NCBI GenBank assembly: GCA_022759285.1
Contig: JAEMPM010000148.1
Span: forward strand, 1-29,719
Source: Thermocrinis sp.
GTDB taxonomy: Bacteria > Aquificota > Aquificia > Aquificales > Aquificaceae
DNA: 29,719 nucleotides
Reading direction: 5' to 3'
Below, one piece after another: positions 14,232 through 22,246 of the stretch. The first letter of the stretch is position 1, and every line of letters begins with the position of its first letter. The position numbers were made by a program, and so were the translations under genes. The notes below the pieces were generated by a model, which saw nothing but the letters and a program-made list of their open reading frames with translations, had not been told where the DNA came from and made no database searches.

Positions 14232-17200
14232 ATGATAAAGGCGATATTTAGCAAGCTTTGTCCTAATTGTGGTGGAGATATAAGCGTAGAAAGGCTTGAG
14301 AAGGGGCTTCCCTGCGAGAAGTGTATGCCCGAAGAGGGGGACCCTTGCAAGATCCTAAAAGAGGGAACCCTTTGGGAAGTTTGCCAAGTGGAAAAAGAAC
14401 TCTTAGAATGGGTAGAAGAGTTCAGAAGGGGTGTGTCTGCGGAACCTTGGGATTTGCAGAGAACATGGGCAAAGAGGGTGCTTATGGGACATTCTTTCGG
14501 GCTACTGGCACCTACTGGTGTGGGCAAGACATCCTTCGGTCTTTCTATGGTTTCCTTTTTAGCAAAGAAAAACAAAAGGTCCTACGTGATCCTTCCTACC
14601 AAGCTGTTGGTAGAACAGACTGTAAGAAAGCTAAAAAACTTTGGATTGGACGAAAGGCACATCCTCTATTTTGGAGACGATACAGAGAAGGAAAAAAGGG
14701 AGAAGAAGAAAAGGTTAGAGGAGGGGAACTTTTTAGTGTTTGTCTCCACCTCCATGTTTCTTTACAAAAACTATGAAAGTCTACCTAAGGATTTTGCCTT
14801 TATCTTTGTGGATGATGTGGATTCCTTTTTGAAGACTGCTAAAAACATAGACAAAGCGCTCTATCTTCTAAACTTCTCTCCCGAAGATATAGAACTAGCC
14901 CTAAGGCTTATCCGTTTGAAGGAAAAGCTGAACAAAAGTCAAGAGGATTGGGAGGAAATAAAAAAACTTTCCGAGCAGGTTTCCAGAGTATCCCAAAAGA
15001 GAAAGGGTGTCCTTGTGGTGTCCTCCGCTACCTCTAACCCAAGGTCAAGCAGGATCAAGCTCTTTAGGGAACTTTTGGGCTTTGAGGTAGGAACTCCCAC
15101 CTTTTACCTTAGGAACGTGTTGGACACCTACGAAGACATAAACAAACTTCCCTTGGAGGAGTGGATCAGAAAGCTTGGCAAGGGAGGGTTGGTTTTTGTT
15201 CCCTCCGACAGAGGGAAGGAGTACGTGGATGTCCTAAAGGAGGAACTCTCTCAGAAAGGGATAGCCTGTTTAACCTACGAAGAGCTTTCGGAAGAAAACT
15301 TAGCCCGTTATGAAAAGGGAGAGGTAGATGTGCTCATAGGTATTGCGTCCTATAGGAATCCTCTGGCTAGGGGCTTTGACATGCCTCACGTGGTAAGGTA
15401 CGCCATCTTTTACGGAGTGCCAAAGATCGTTGTTTCTCTGAGGCTTGAGGAGAACCTCTCCCACCTGCTCTGGGCTTTGAGTAGCATAAGGGCGGAGATC
15501 GTCAAGAAGCTTCCGCATCTATCTCAAAAAATTGACAATTGGCTCACAGCCTTAAAAAAATACCAATACCTAAGTGAGGAATTCTTGCAAGATAAACCTC
15601 AGCTTAGGGAAAAGATTGAAAACCTCAAAAGGGAAATAGAGGAATTTTTCAATTCGGAGGAGGTCTCAAAGCTCTTGCAAACTTCGGAGGATATTACCCT
15701 TAAGCTTGAAGAGGATGGTGGTAAGCTTTTTGTTTCCGATGCCACAGGCTATTTGCAAGCCAGCGGTAGAACCTCCCGTATGTTTGCGGGTGGGATAAGC
15801 AAAGGTCTAAGCCTGGTATTGGTGGATGACAGAAGGGTTTTTAAGCATTTACAGAAAAAGGTTAGATGGTTCAGCGACGATATAGAGTTTGTAGAGCTAG
15901 GGCAGATTGACCTTGAAGGCGTCCTTGCAGAAATAGACAGGGATAGGCTTTTGATAAGAAAGTTCCTTGAGGGGCAGGAGGTCCAAGAAAGGAACACACT
16001 GCTAAAGCCCATTCTCTTGGTGGTGGAGTCTCCCAACAAGGCGCGTACCATAGCCAACTTTTTTGGAAAGCCCGTCAGAAGAAGGATACACGGACATGAG
16101 GTCTATGAAACTTCCACCGAAAGCCTGTACTTGATGATCAGTGCATCTTTAGGGCATGTCCTTGATTTAGTGACTGAAGGCGGATTTCACGGAGTTTTGG
16201 TGGATGGGCATATTAGCCCAATTTATCAAGCAATTGAAGGAAAGGAAGATGTGATAAACAGCCTTAGAAGATTAGCCCTTGAAAGTCAAGAAGTTTTTAT
16301 AGCCACAGACCCAGATGCGGAGGGTGAGAAAATAGGCTGGGACATAGCGAACCTGCTCAGACCCTTTGTCAAAAGCATAAGGCGTATGGAGTTCCACGAG
16401 GTTACCAAGAAGGCAATAATAAAATCCCTAAAAGAACTCAGGGACATAGACGAAAACAAGGTTAAGGCCCAGGTAGTCCGAAGGGTCTCCGACCGGTGGG
16501 TGGGCTTCGAATTTTCCCAAAGACTTTGGAGTGCTCTTGGCAAAAACTGGCTCTCTGCGGGTAGGGTTCAAACACCCGTTTTGGGCTGGATCATACAAAG
16601 GGAAAAGGAATACAGGCAAAAAGTTTATAAGGTACAAATAGACCTTTCCCAAGAGGGCAGGAAGTTTTTGCTTGAGCTCACCTTTGAGGAAAAGGATAAA
16701 GCAAAAGTCTTCTTTGAAAGCTTGGAAAAGGTAGATATAAAAGTTCTCGGAGAGCGGGAGGAGCTAAGAAATCCTCCTCCACCCTACAGAACGGATACCA
16801 TGCTAAAGGATGCCAGCGATAGGTACAGGTTTTCCCTGCCAAAGACCATGGAGCTTGCCCAAAGTCTGTTTGAATGGGGATTTATAACCTATCACAGAAC
16901 AGACTCAGTTAGAGTTTCAGACTATGGCATAGCTTTAGCGGGTGAATACATAAAGGAGGAATTCGGAAAAGAGTACTTTAACCCAAGGGTGTGGGGAGAA
17001 GGCGGAGCCCACGAGTGTATTAGACCTACCAAAGCTTTAGAACCGGAAGAGCTAAGGTCCTTATGGCTCAGCGGTCAGTTAAGTGTGGATGGCTTTAACA
17101 AAGATCACCTCCTCTTGTATGAACTCATCTTTAAGAGGTTCATGGCAAGCCAAATGAGACCGGTGAAGGTTAAAGTTAGAGATGTTCTCATAAGGGTGGG

Positions 17201-17669
17201 GGACTTTGAAATCTCCCGAGAGTTAGTCACGGATATTTTGGAAGATGGCTGGAACAAAATCCTCAGGCTTGAACTGCAACCTCCACTTTCCGGTGAGTTA
17301 GACGTCAAAGATAGAAAGACGCTAAAGGTTCAACCCAAGGCTTACCTTTACACCCACGGCGAGTTGGTGCAAGAGATGAAAAATAGGGGCATAGGTAGAC
17401 CCTCCACCTACGCCACCATAATAGCCAAGCTCATAGAGAGGGGTTATGTGATAGAAAAGAAAGGTTTTCTTATACCTACGAACCTAGGCAAAAAGGTCTA
17501 TGAGTTTTTGAGCTCTGAAGAGAGTATAAAAAAGTTTCTTTCTGAGGACTGGACAAAGGAACTGGAAGCTCTCATGGACTTGGTGGAGGAGGGCAAAGAG
17601 GATTATGTAGAAATTTTAAGGGAGCTTTACCATCAGATTCTTGCGGTAAAAATGGAAGAAAAGCACTAG
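14232..17669 (+). CDS. rgy: Reverse gyrase
   Basis: Reverse gyrase joins a helicase-like module to a type IA topoisomerase and adds positive supercoils using ATP; it is a hallmark of hyperthermophiles. The 1145 residues hold an N-terminal zinc finger (Cys10, 13, 28, 31), Walker A APTGVGKT at 93-100 and Walker B VDDVD at 193-197. The helicase half ends with QASGRTSRMFAGG. The topoisomerase half has TOPRIM VVESPNKARTI (Glu599) and TDPDAEGEK (Asp693, Asp695). Next come the active-site tyrosine in TYHRTDSV (Tyr887) and GIGRPSTYATII. No cysteine cluster follows the TOPRIM start, so the second zinc finger found in some reverse gyrases is missing. Transcription is probably near-leaderless. It ends three bases from the convergent gene at 17673. 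Confidence 0.98.
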   Translation: MIKAIFSKLCPNCGGDISVERLEKGLPCEKCMPEEGDPCKILKEGTLWEVCQVEKELLEWVEEFRRGVSAEPWDLQRTWAKRVLMGHSFGLLAPTGVGKTSFGLSMVSFLAKKNKRSYVILPTKLLVEQTVRKLKNFGLDERHILYFGDDTEKEKREKKKRLEEGNFLVFVSTSMFLYKNYESLPKDFAFIFVDDVDSFLKTAKNIDKALYLLNFSPEDIELALRLIRLKEKLNKSQEDWEEIKKLSEQVSRVSQKRKGVLVVSSATSNPRSSRIKLFRELLGFEVGTPTFYLRNVLDTYEDINKLPLEEWIRKLGKGGLVFVPSDRGKEYVDVLKEELSQKGIACLTYEELSEENLARYEKGEVDVLIGIASYRNPLARGFDMPHVVRYAIFYGVPKIVVSLRLEENLSHLLWALSSIRAEIVKKLPHLSQKIDNWLTALKKYQYLSEEFLQDKPQLREKIENLKREIEEFFNSEEVSKLLQTSEDITLKLEEDGGKLFVSDATGYLQASGRTSRMFAGGISKGLSLVLVDDRRVFKHLQKKVRWFSDDIEFVELGQIDLEGVLAEIDRDRLLIRKFLEGQEVQERNTLLKPILLVVESPNKARTIANFFGKPVRRRIHGHEVYETSTESLYLMISASLGHVLDLVTEGGFHGVLVDGHISPIYQAIEGKEDVINSLRRLALESQEVFIATDPDAEGEKIGWDIANLLRPFVKSIRRMEFHEVTKKAIIKSLKELRDIDENKVKAQVVRRVSDRWVGFEFSQRLWSALGKNWLSAGRVQTPVLGWIIQREKEYRQKVYKVQIDLSQEGRKFLLELTFEEKDKAKVFFESLEKVDIKVLGEREELRNPPPPYRTDTMLKDASDRYRFSLPKTMELAQSLFEWGFITYHRTDSVRVSDYGIALAGEYIKEEFGKEYFNPRVWGEGGAHECIRPTKALEPEELRSLWLSGQLSVDGFNKDHLLLYELIFKRFMASQMRPVKVKVRDVLIRVGDFEISRELVTDILEDGWNKILRLELQPPLSGELDVKDRKTLKVQPKAYLYTHGELVQEMKNRGIGRPSTYATIIAKLIERGYVIEKKGFLIPTNLGKKVYEFLSSEESIKKFLSEDWTKELEALMDLVEEGKEDYVEILRELYHQILAVKMEEKH

Positions 17670-17672
17670 GAA

Positions 17673-18101
17673 CTACCTACCAAAGAGCTTCCTTATTCTG
17701 TCTAATAGCCCTTCGCACCTTCTGTTTATCTCCAACCTCAGCTCCTCCGCTATAGTGCCTAGTCTTCCGGATACTTTAGATAGCATCGCTTTGTCCTTTA
17801 CCCTATCTCCTTCAAGGAATTCCTTTAAGAGTTCATTGGTTTTTTCCACCGCTTCTAAGATCCTCCTGAGCTCCTTTTCGTTTTCAAGATCAAGCTTGTT
17901 TATATGGGCTTCTACGCACTTCAACATACCCTCCAAAGCACTGTCAAAGGCGGGAGTAGCCAAAAGCTCCACCAGCTTTGCCCTAAGCCTAAAACGATAA
18001 TCCTCCAAATAACAGACAAAGGGTTCCTTTTCCTTCACATTATCCAGAAACTCTCCCACTATGAGAACGATCCTCTCTTCTATGCTATAGACCTTTTTCA
18101 T
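17673..18101 (-). CDS. Uncharacterised helical protein, last gene of the bpsA-mnmC2-fbp operon
   Basis: I do not recognise this 142-residue protein (MKKVYSIEERIVLIVGEFLD to RIRKLFGR). It is rich in Leu, Glu, Lys and Arg and predicted to be almost all helix, with two cysteines in the middle region (FVCYLEDY, MLKCVEAH) and one near the end. There is no signal peptide, membrane span or Walker motif. Its ATG lies three bases after the fbp stop with only a weak ribosome site, so it probably depends on translation of fbp. It may act in the same process or be a passenger. It ends three bases from the convergent reverse gyrase gene. Confidence 0.75.
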   Translation of the reverse strand: MKKVYSIEERIVLIVGEFLDNVKEKEPFVCYLEDYRFRLRAKLVELLATPAFDSALEGMLKCVEAHINKLDLENEKELRRILEAVEKTNELLKEFLEGDRVKDKAMLSKVSGRLGTIAEELRLEINRRCEGLLDRIRKLFGR

Positions 18102-18104
18102 ATT

Positions 18105-19250
18105 TCAGTCCGTCTCTGTGTGATGTTCTTCGCCGGTGGGAGCTTTTTTGCCCTCCTCCAACTCATAGAACCTGTCTTCCAGCTTTTTGAGGATCTTGGG
18201 AAGGGTTGTATATTCCATCTCCTCGGAAGGTAGCCTGTGGGGTTCAAAAATACCTTGTCTTCTGAGGATGTCTGCGATAAGCTGGGCTTGTTCTCTTGCC
18301 CTGTCGAAGGCTGGGTCATCAAAAAGGTCCCTTGGACCTATCAGCTTGCCATTGGCGATCTGATAACCCGCCGCTATTACCCTCGGTGGTCCATCAAAAC
18401 GGGTGGGAGTTGCCTGCTTAAAGGATACGGGCATAAGAGGTCCGTTGTGTGACCCTCTCATCCAGCCTTCTACAATCCACGGCCTTGCAAAGGGTTCAAG
18501 CACTTCGCCAACTGCAGGAAAACCAGACTGAGCCCTAACGATCATAACAGGATCATCCTTTCCTACATACTTGCCAGCGATAAGGGAGAGTCTTTGGGTA
18601 GAGGCAACCGCCGCAATCTCCCCGTCCGAATTCCTCCATACACTCTTGACTGCATATCTTTCCACACTGCCGATCAGTGCCAGAAGGTCATACAGTTCCG
18701 CGGGGGTTGATAGCTTAACTGCCTTTCCCGTATATGTATCCAACACTTCAAAGGTAAATCCGTCGTGCATTTTGGGATCTATGACCAGGCCTGCGCAGAC
18801 CATTGGGTCTGCAAACATCTCATAAAGGGGCAAGTTCCACGCACTGGGGGCGGTTTTATCTGCAAAGAAGACGATCACAGGTTCAGACGGTCTTTCTTCA
18901 AACTCCATCTCTGCCACACCCGGACCCATACCCTTAACATTTCCGGAGAAGGTGTCCGAGAGCAAGTCCTGCCCTGCGCCATACAGTTTTAGTTTTTTGG
19001 AAATCGCTGTTCCTTCCTCAAAGGCCTTCCAGGCTATACCGTGCACCAGCTCGCTATCCACACCGTGCTGATGGGTCATAACCAAGGCAATATCGTCACC
19101 GCAGACCAGTGTTTGACAATCAATTAGATTACCTTTTTCTACCTCTTTAAGCCCTACCTCTTGAACCTTTTGCAAAACCTCCGGATGCACACCGGAGTGT
19201 CCCACAAATCCCCCTATGTCTGCCTTTATCACACTCAGTGTGATCTTCAT
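18105..19250 (-). CDS. fbp: Bifunctional fructose-1,6-bisphosphate aldolase/phosphatase (class V)
   Basis: This archaeal-type enzyme makes fructose 6-phosphate from triose phosphates in one active site by aldol condensation then dephosphorylation. It is heat-stable and works only toward gluconeogenesis, as expected of an autotroph. The 381 residues match the family: MKITLSVIKADIGGFVGHSG, VMTHQHGVDS, KGMGPGVAEMEFEERP and KYVGKDDPVM with the probable Schiff-base lysine. EGWMRGSHNGPLMPV and FDGPPRVIAAGYQ complete it. AAGGAGGTGC precedes the ATG. It is third in a four-gene operon, 11 bases after mnmC2 and three bases before the unknown helical protein. Confidence 0.96.
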   Translation of the reverse strand: MKITLSVIKADIGGFVGHSGVHPEVLQKVQEVGLKEVEKGNLIDCQTLVCGDDIALVMTHQHGVDSELVHGIAWKAFEEGTAISKKLKLYGAGQDLLSDTFSGNVKGMGPGVAEMEFEERPSEPVIVFFADKTAPSAWNLPLYEMFADPMVCAGLVIDPKMHDGFTFEVLDTYTGKAVKLSTPAELYDLLALIGSVERYAVKSVWRNSDGEIAAVASTQRLSLIAGKYVGKDDPVMIVRAQSGFPAVGEVLEPFARPWIVEGWMRGSHNGPLMPVSFKQATPTRFDGPPRVIAAGYQIANGKLIGPRDLFDDPAFDRAREQAQLIADILRRQGIFEPHRLPSEEMEYTTLPKILKKLEDRFYELEEGKKAPTGEEHHTETD

Positions 19251-19261
19251 AATGCACCTCC

Positions 19262-20200
19262 TTAACTTCTATTATAAAGCACCCTAAGCCCATAATCTGC
19301 TAGTATGTGCAATGGTTCTCTGTTCAAAGTGGGATCCCTAAAAGGCACCGCAAAAGGAGAATTTTTAAGCTTTTGAGCTTCTATTTCCGTTAAGGACTCC
19401 TCAATTTCAAAGCCTGCCTTTGTACCTCCCATCTTCCTTCCTACAGGAGACGTACTCTGCAGGTTAAAGCCCAAAAGCTTTAGGGCTTTTCTAACTGCAA
19501 GGGAAGAGGTGTAAGAAATCCACACTCCATCCCTTTTTAAAAGCTTTATAAGAAGAGCCAAAAAATCCAAGGTCCATAGCTCGGGATTTTTGTAAGGAGA
19601 AAAACCATCGTGAAAAATGGCATCTGCATCAAAACTCTCAACCTCCTTCACCCTTTCCCTCGCATCCCCTAAAAGTAGTCTGAAGGAAATTCCATCCTTT
19701 TCAAAGGAGGGTAGGTTATCCCAAAGTAACTTCCAGTATGGCAAATATTCCTCCGGCGGTGGAGGAGCTTCCTTGGGTAGCTTCTTTTCAAAGGATAGAA
19801 CCTCAATGTATACGTCCTTTTTTACATCCCTAAGATGCTTGAGCATAACTACCACATTGTAGCCTAGCCCGAAACCCACATCCACCACTCTGATTATCCT
19901 ACTCTTTCCTGCCTTCTCAAGAAGTCCGGAGGGTTTTAGAAACTTCTCTATGCACTCACCTATGGCTCCTGCGGTAAGGCTATGATAGGGCTCTCCATAC
20001 TCTTTGGCTATCAAGGTGTAAGAGCCATCCTTTGTAAGAGAAATGCCTTCCCCCGGAACGGAAGGCTTTAGCCAGCCTTTTATAAGCTTGAGGAGGGCGT
20101 GGTAGGTCCCTTCGTCAGAAACTCCATACTCCTTCTCTAAGATTTCCCTCAGCCTCTCTTCAAGTGGTGGAGCCTTCCTCGTCAAGATAGAAGACATCAT
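19262..20200 (-). CDS. mnmC2: MnmC2-type tRNA 5-aminomethyl-2-thiouridine methyltransferase without the oxidase domain
   Basis: This SAM-dependent methyltransferase (former DUF752) makes the final methylation of mnm5(s2)U34 in some tRNAs. In E. coli it is fused to an FAD oxidase (MnmC1); the Aquifex protein works alone. The 312 residues show the N-terminal SLTKDGSYTLIAKEYGEPYHSL, the SAM motif VDVGFGLGYNVVV, the DAIFHDGFSPYKNPELW active-site motif, and SVRKAL-like TSSLAVRKALKLLGF with SPVGRKMGGTKAGF. There is no oxidase domain. The open frame starts at ATG 20200 (or 20197), 41 bases inside bpsA. No ribosome site is visible, so a later TTG at 20185 is also possible. Translation is likely coupled to bpsA. 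Confidence 0.9.
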   Translation of the reverse strand: MMSSILTRKAPPLEERLREILEKEYGVSDEGTYHALLKLIKGWLKPSVPGEGISLTKDGSYTLIAKEYGEPYHSLTAGAIGECIEKFLKPSGLLEKAGKSRIIRVVDVGFGLGYNVVVMLKHLRDVKKDVYIEVLSFEKKLPKEAPPPPEEYLPYWKLLWDNLPSFEKDGISFRLLLGDARERVKEVESFDADAIFHDGFSPYKNPELWTLDFLALLIKLLKRDGVWISYTSSLAVRKALKLLGFNLQSTSPVGRKMGGTKAGFEIEESLTEIEAQKLKNSPFAVPFRDPTLNREPLHILADYGLRVLYNRS

Positions 20201-21227
20201 CGGAGATAGGTTCGTTCCACCTCTTAAAGCCGGGCAGAGCTTCTATCCTGTACCAAGCGGATTTGTACCATATAGTTTTAGGCTCTCTCTTTACAGGAGC
20301 TAACTCCGCTGCCTTTGTCTCCGAGTGATAATCCCAGGTTATGTAATGGTTAAAGTTCTGCACTATATCTGTGATGACTACACCAAACTCGGATGTGAGG
20401 GATATTTGAAAGTCCCTCCAGCGGAAAACAGAAGAGTCTCTTAAAGTCAAGCCAAAATATCCTACTCCTCCCTCTTCTCTTAGGGTAGCAATGCCCCTTC
20501 CTATGAAAGCCCTAAAGGCAGGCAATGTTTCCGGTGGGTCCGAAACAAAAACATCAAAGTTCCCCAGGATATCCTTAGGTAGTGGATTCCTTAGATCCCA
20601 AACCATTGCCTTAGCGTTATCTATACCCAACTCTTTGAATATTTGGTTGTCAAAATCAATGAGCCTTTTGTCTATGTCTATGACTAGAACGCTCTTTGCC
20701 TTTCGGGTGAGAGCTATTGCGAGACCGGTTAAGTCATCCTCCGCCCCTAGAACTATGATGTCCTTGTTTCTTAGATCTCCCCTTGAATCCATGAAAAGCA
20801 CCCGAGATATGGTAGTCTCGGGAGTAACTGAACCCTGGTCATAGTCCCTTATAGCCTTTGGTCTGTCCTTTGTTAGCTGTAAGAACTCTCTGTATAGTTC
20901 TATGTTTGCATAGAAGGGTATTCCTCTGCCCTCACAGGCTTTACACAGGTGGTCTTCAAAGGTTTCTATGCCCAGCTCTCTAACAAAATCAAAACCTTTT
21001 TGGGTCAGTTTTATGTTCTCTTCATCGTCGATAAAGAGAATACCTTCGTCAATTAAAACCTTTACTATGCCCGATGCAGCGGGCACAGGTAAGCTTGACA
21101 TATCTACTATTTCCCAAAAATCTCCACTTTTCAAAACTGCAGAAAGTACCGCTTCCACATTCCTCTTGTAAATCCTTACTCCGCTTACTTCCCTTGCCTT
21201 GTTAGCAAGCTCCACCAAAACTTTCAT
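20160..21227 (-). CDS. bpsA: N4-bis(aminopropyl)spermidine synthase (branched-chain polyamine synthase)
   Basis: BpsA adds two aminopropyl groups from decarboxylated S-adenosylmethionine to the central nitrogen of spermidine. The branched product protects nucleic acids at high temperature in Thermococcus, Thermus and Aquificales. The 355 residues begin with a winged-helix-like domain, then CKACEGRG (two cysteines), the binding motif IIVLGAEDDLTGLAIAL, VFVSDPPETLPAFRAF and FNHYITWDYHSE. The frame could start at GTG 21233, but ATG 21227 has AGGAGG at five-base spacing. It leads the operon bpsA-mnmC2-fbp-unknown. A TAAAAT box with a weak TTTGTT -35 upstream is a candidate promoter. Confidence 0.94.
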   Translation of the reverse strand: MKVLVELANKAREVSGVRIYKRNVEAVLSAVLKSGDFWEIVDMSSLPVPAASGIVKVLIDEGILFIDDEENIKLTQKGFDFVRELGIETFEDHLCKACEGRGIPFYANIELYREFLQLTKDRPKAIRDYDQGSVTPETTISRVLFMDSRGDLRNKDIIVLGAEDDLTGLAIALTRKAKSVLVIDIDKRLIDFDNQIFKELGIDNAKAMVWDLRNPLPKDILGNFDVFVSDPPETLPAFRAFIGRGIATLREEGGVGYFGLTLRDSSVFRWRDFQISLTSEFGVVITDIVQNFNHYITWDYHSETKAAELAPVKREPKTIWYKSAWYRIEALPGFKRWNEPISDDVFYLDEEGSTT

Positions 21228-21289
21228 GCACACCTCCTGAAGGGTTTTAGCTTATTTATTTTAACTCAAATCCTCTGGAAACAAAAGAT

Positions 21290-21363
21290 GTTTGAAAGTT
21301 GAATATGTTAGACTAGTGTCTTTCATCAAACTACTTGACATCGTCAAACAATAGGCATATATT
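21290..21363 (+). promoter_or_regulatory. AbrB-gene promoter with overlapping inverted repeat
   Basis: TTGACA (21335-21340), a 17-base spacer and TATATT (21358-21363) form a good promoter whose start point falls near the ATG at 21372. The -35 lies within the perfect inverted repeat TTGAC-ATC-GTCAA (21335-21347). TCAAAC recurs at 21326-21331 and 21344-21349, and inverted at 21290-21295. This looks like an operator, possibly for the AbrB-type protein itself. Confidence 0.6.
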
Positions 21364-21371
21364 CATATACC

Positions 21372-21614
21372 ATGGACGAGGTAGTAAAGATAATGGCAAG
21401 GGGTCTCATAGCCCTGCCCAGCGAAGTCAGGAAAAAATTGAACCTAAAGGAAGGTGATATAGTAAAGTTGGAAGTGAAGGAAAACGAAATAGTTATCAGG
21501 AAAGAGGAAAGACTGTATGACCTCAAGGGAAGTTTGAAGGGCGCAAAGGTGCAAGACAAAAGCTTTGCCCAAATTTTGCAAGAAGAATTGAGTAAAAAGC
21601 ACAAGGAGGGATAA
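21372..21614 (+). CDS. AbrB/MazE-type (SpoVT-AbrB) DNA-binding protein
   Basis: This 80-residue protein has an N-terminal swapped-hairpin domain, with VVKIMARGLIALPSEVRKKL, NLKEGDIVKLEVKENEIVIRK, as in AbrB regulators and VapB/MazE antitoxins. The C-terminal part (YDLKGSLKGAKVQDKSFAQI) resembles the toxin-binding tail of VapB-like antitoxins. No PIN or MazF toxin is adjacent: flgD starts three bases after its stop. It may therefore be an orphan antitoxin or a regulator of the flgDE operon. The start has no ribosome site and lies eight bases after a TATATT box, so the mRNA is likely leaderless. The promoter carries an inverted repeat that could be its own target. Confidence 0.85.
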   Translation: MDEVVKIMARGLIALPSEVRKKLNLKEGDIVKLEVKENEIVIRKEERLYDLKGSLKGAKVQDKSFAQILQEELSKKHKEG

Positions 21615-21617
21615 AAA

Positions 21618-22244
21618 ATGGAAGTGAACTTTAAAGCACAGGACCCTAAAGTTCTTCCACCCGATTACACGCCGGGGGTGGATAACCTTACCTCTGAGGA
21701 CTTTTTGAAGATCTATATGGAAACCCTACGTTATCAAGACCCTTTCGAAGCCCAAGATCTTTCTAAAATGCTTGATGATATGGTAAAGCTGAACCAAGTC
21801 AAGTTCTTTAATGATATGCGATCCTTTACCGAAGGTCTCAAAGCCCTCTTTAATCAATCAACGCTCATATCAAGCCTTTCTTTGGTAGGAAAGGATGTTA
21901 TCTTTTCCACAGAAGAGGTAAATACTGTAAATGGAGGGCAATATTACCTTTTATCACCTGAGGATGTATCTCAAGCTACCGTCAAATTCTTTGACGGAGA
22001 TCAAGTGGTGAAAGAGATAAATATGGATTTAAAAAAGGGATTAAACGAATTGAATTTGGACGGTCTTCCGAAGGGACAGTTTAAGGTAAAGGTTTTTAAA
22101 GAGGGTCTAGAGGATCCAAGCGTGCAGCTCGGAATAAAGGATACCATAAGAGCTGCAGCAGTGATGAACGGACAGCTACTTTTTGAACTTTTGGATGGTA
22201 GCATGATAGATCCATCAAAAATAATATACTTAGGGGGTGTGTAG
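21618..22244 (+). CDS. flgD: Flagellar hook assembly scaffold FlgD
   Basis: FlgD caps the growing hook and guides addition of FlgE subunits outside the cell; it is exported by the flagellar type III system, so no Sec signal is expected. The 208 residues have the family N-terminus LTSEDFLKIYMETLRYQDPFEAQD, LSKMLDDMVKLNQV, then SSLSLVGKDVIF and a C-terminal beta-rich part (VKFFDGDQVVKEINMDLKKG). AAGGAGGGAT precedes the ATG. It sits between the AbrB-type gene (three-base gap) and flgE (two-base gap). Confidence 0.93.
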   Translation: MEVNFKAQDPKVLPPDYTPGVDNLTSEDFLKIYMETLRYQDPFEAQDLSKMLDDMVKLNQVKFFNDMRSFTEGLKALFNQSTLISSLSLVGKDVIFSTEEVNTVNGGQYYLLSPEDVSQATVKFFDGDQVVKEINMDLKKGLNELNLDGLPKGQFKVKVFKEGLEDPSVQLGIKDTIRAAAVMNGQLLFELLDGSMIDPSKIIYLGGV

Positions 22245-22246
22245 CC

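Noticed and set aside
21372..21614. Complete toxin-antitoxin pair
   Set aside because: Neither side encodes a PIN, MazF or RelE-like toxin; neighbours are bpsA (divergent) and flgD.
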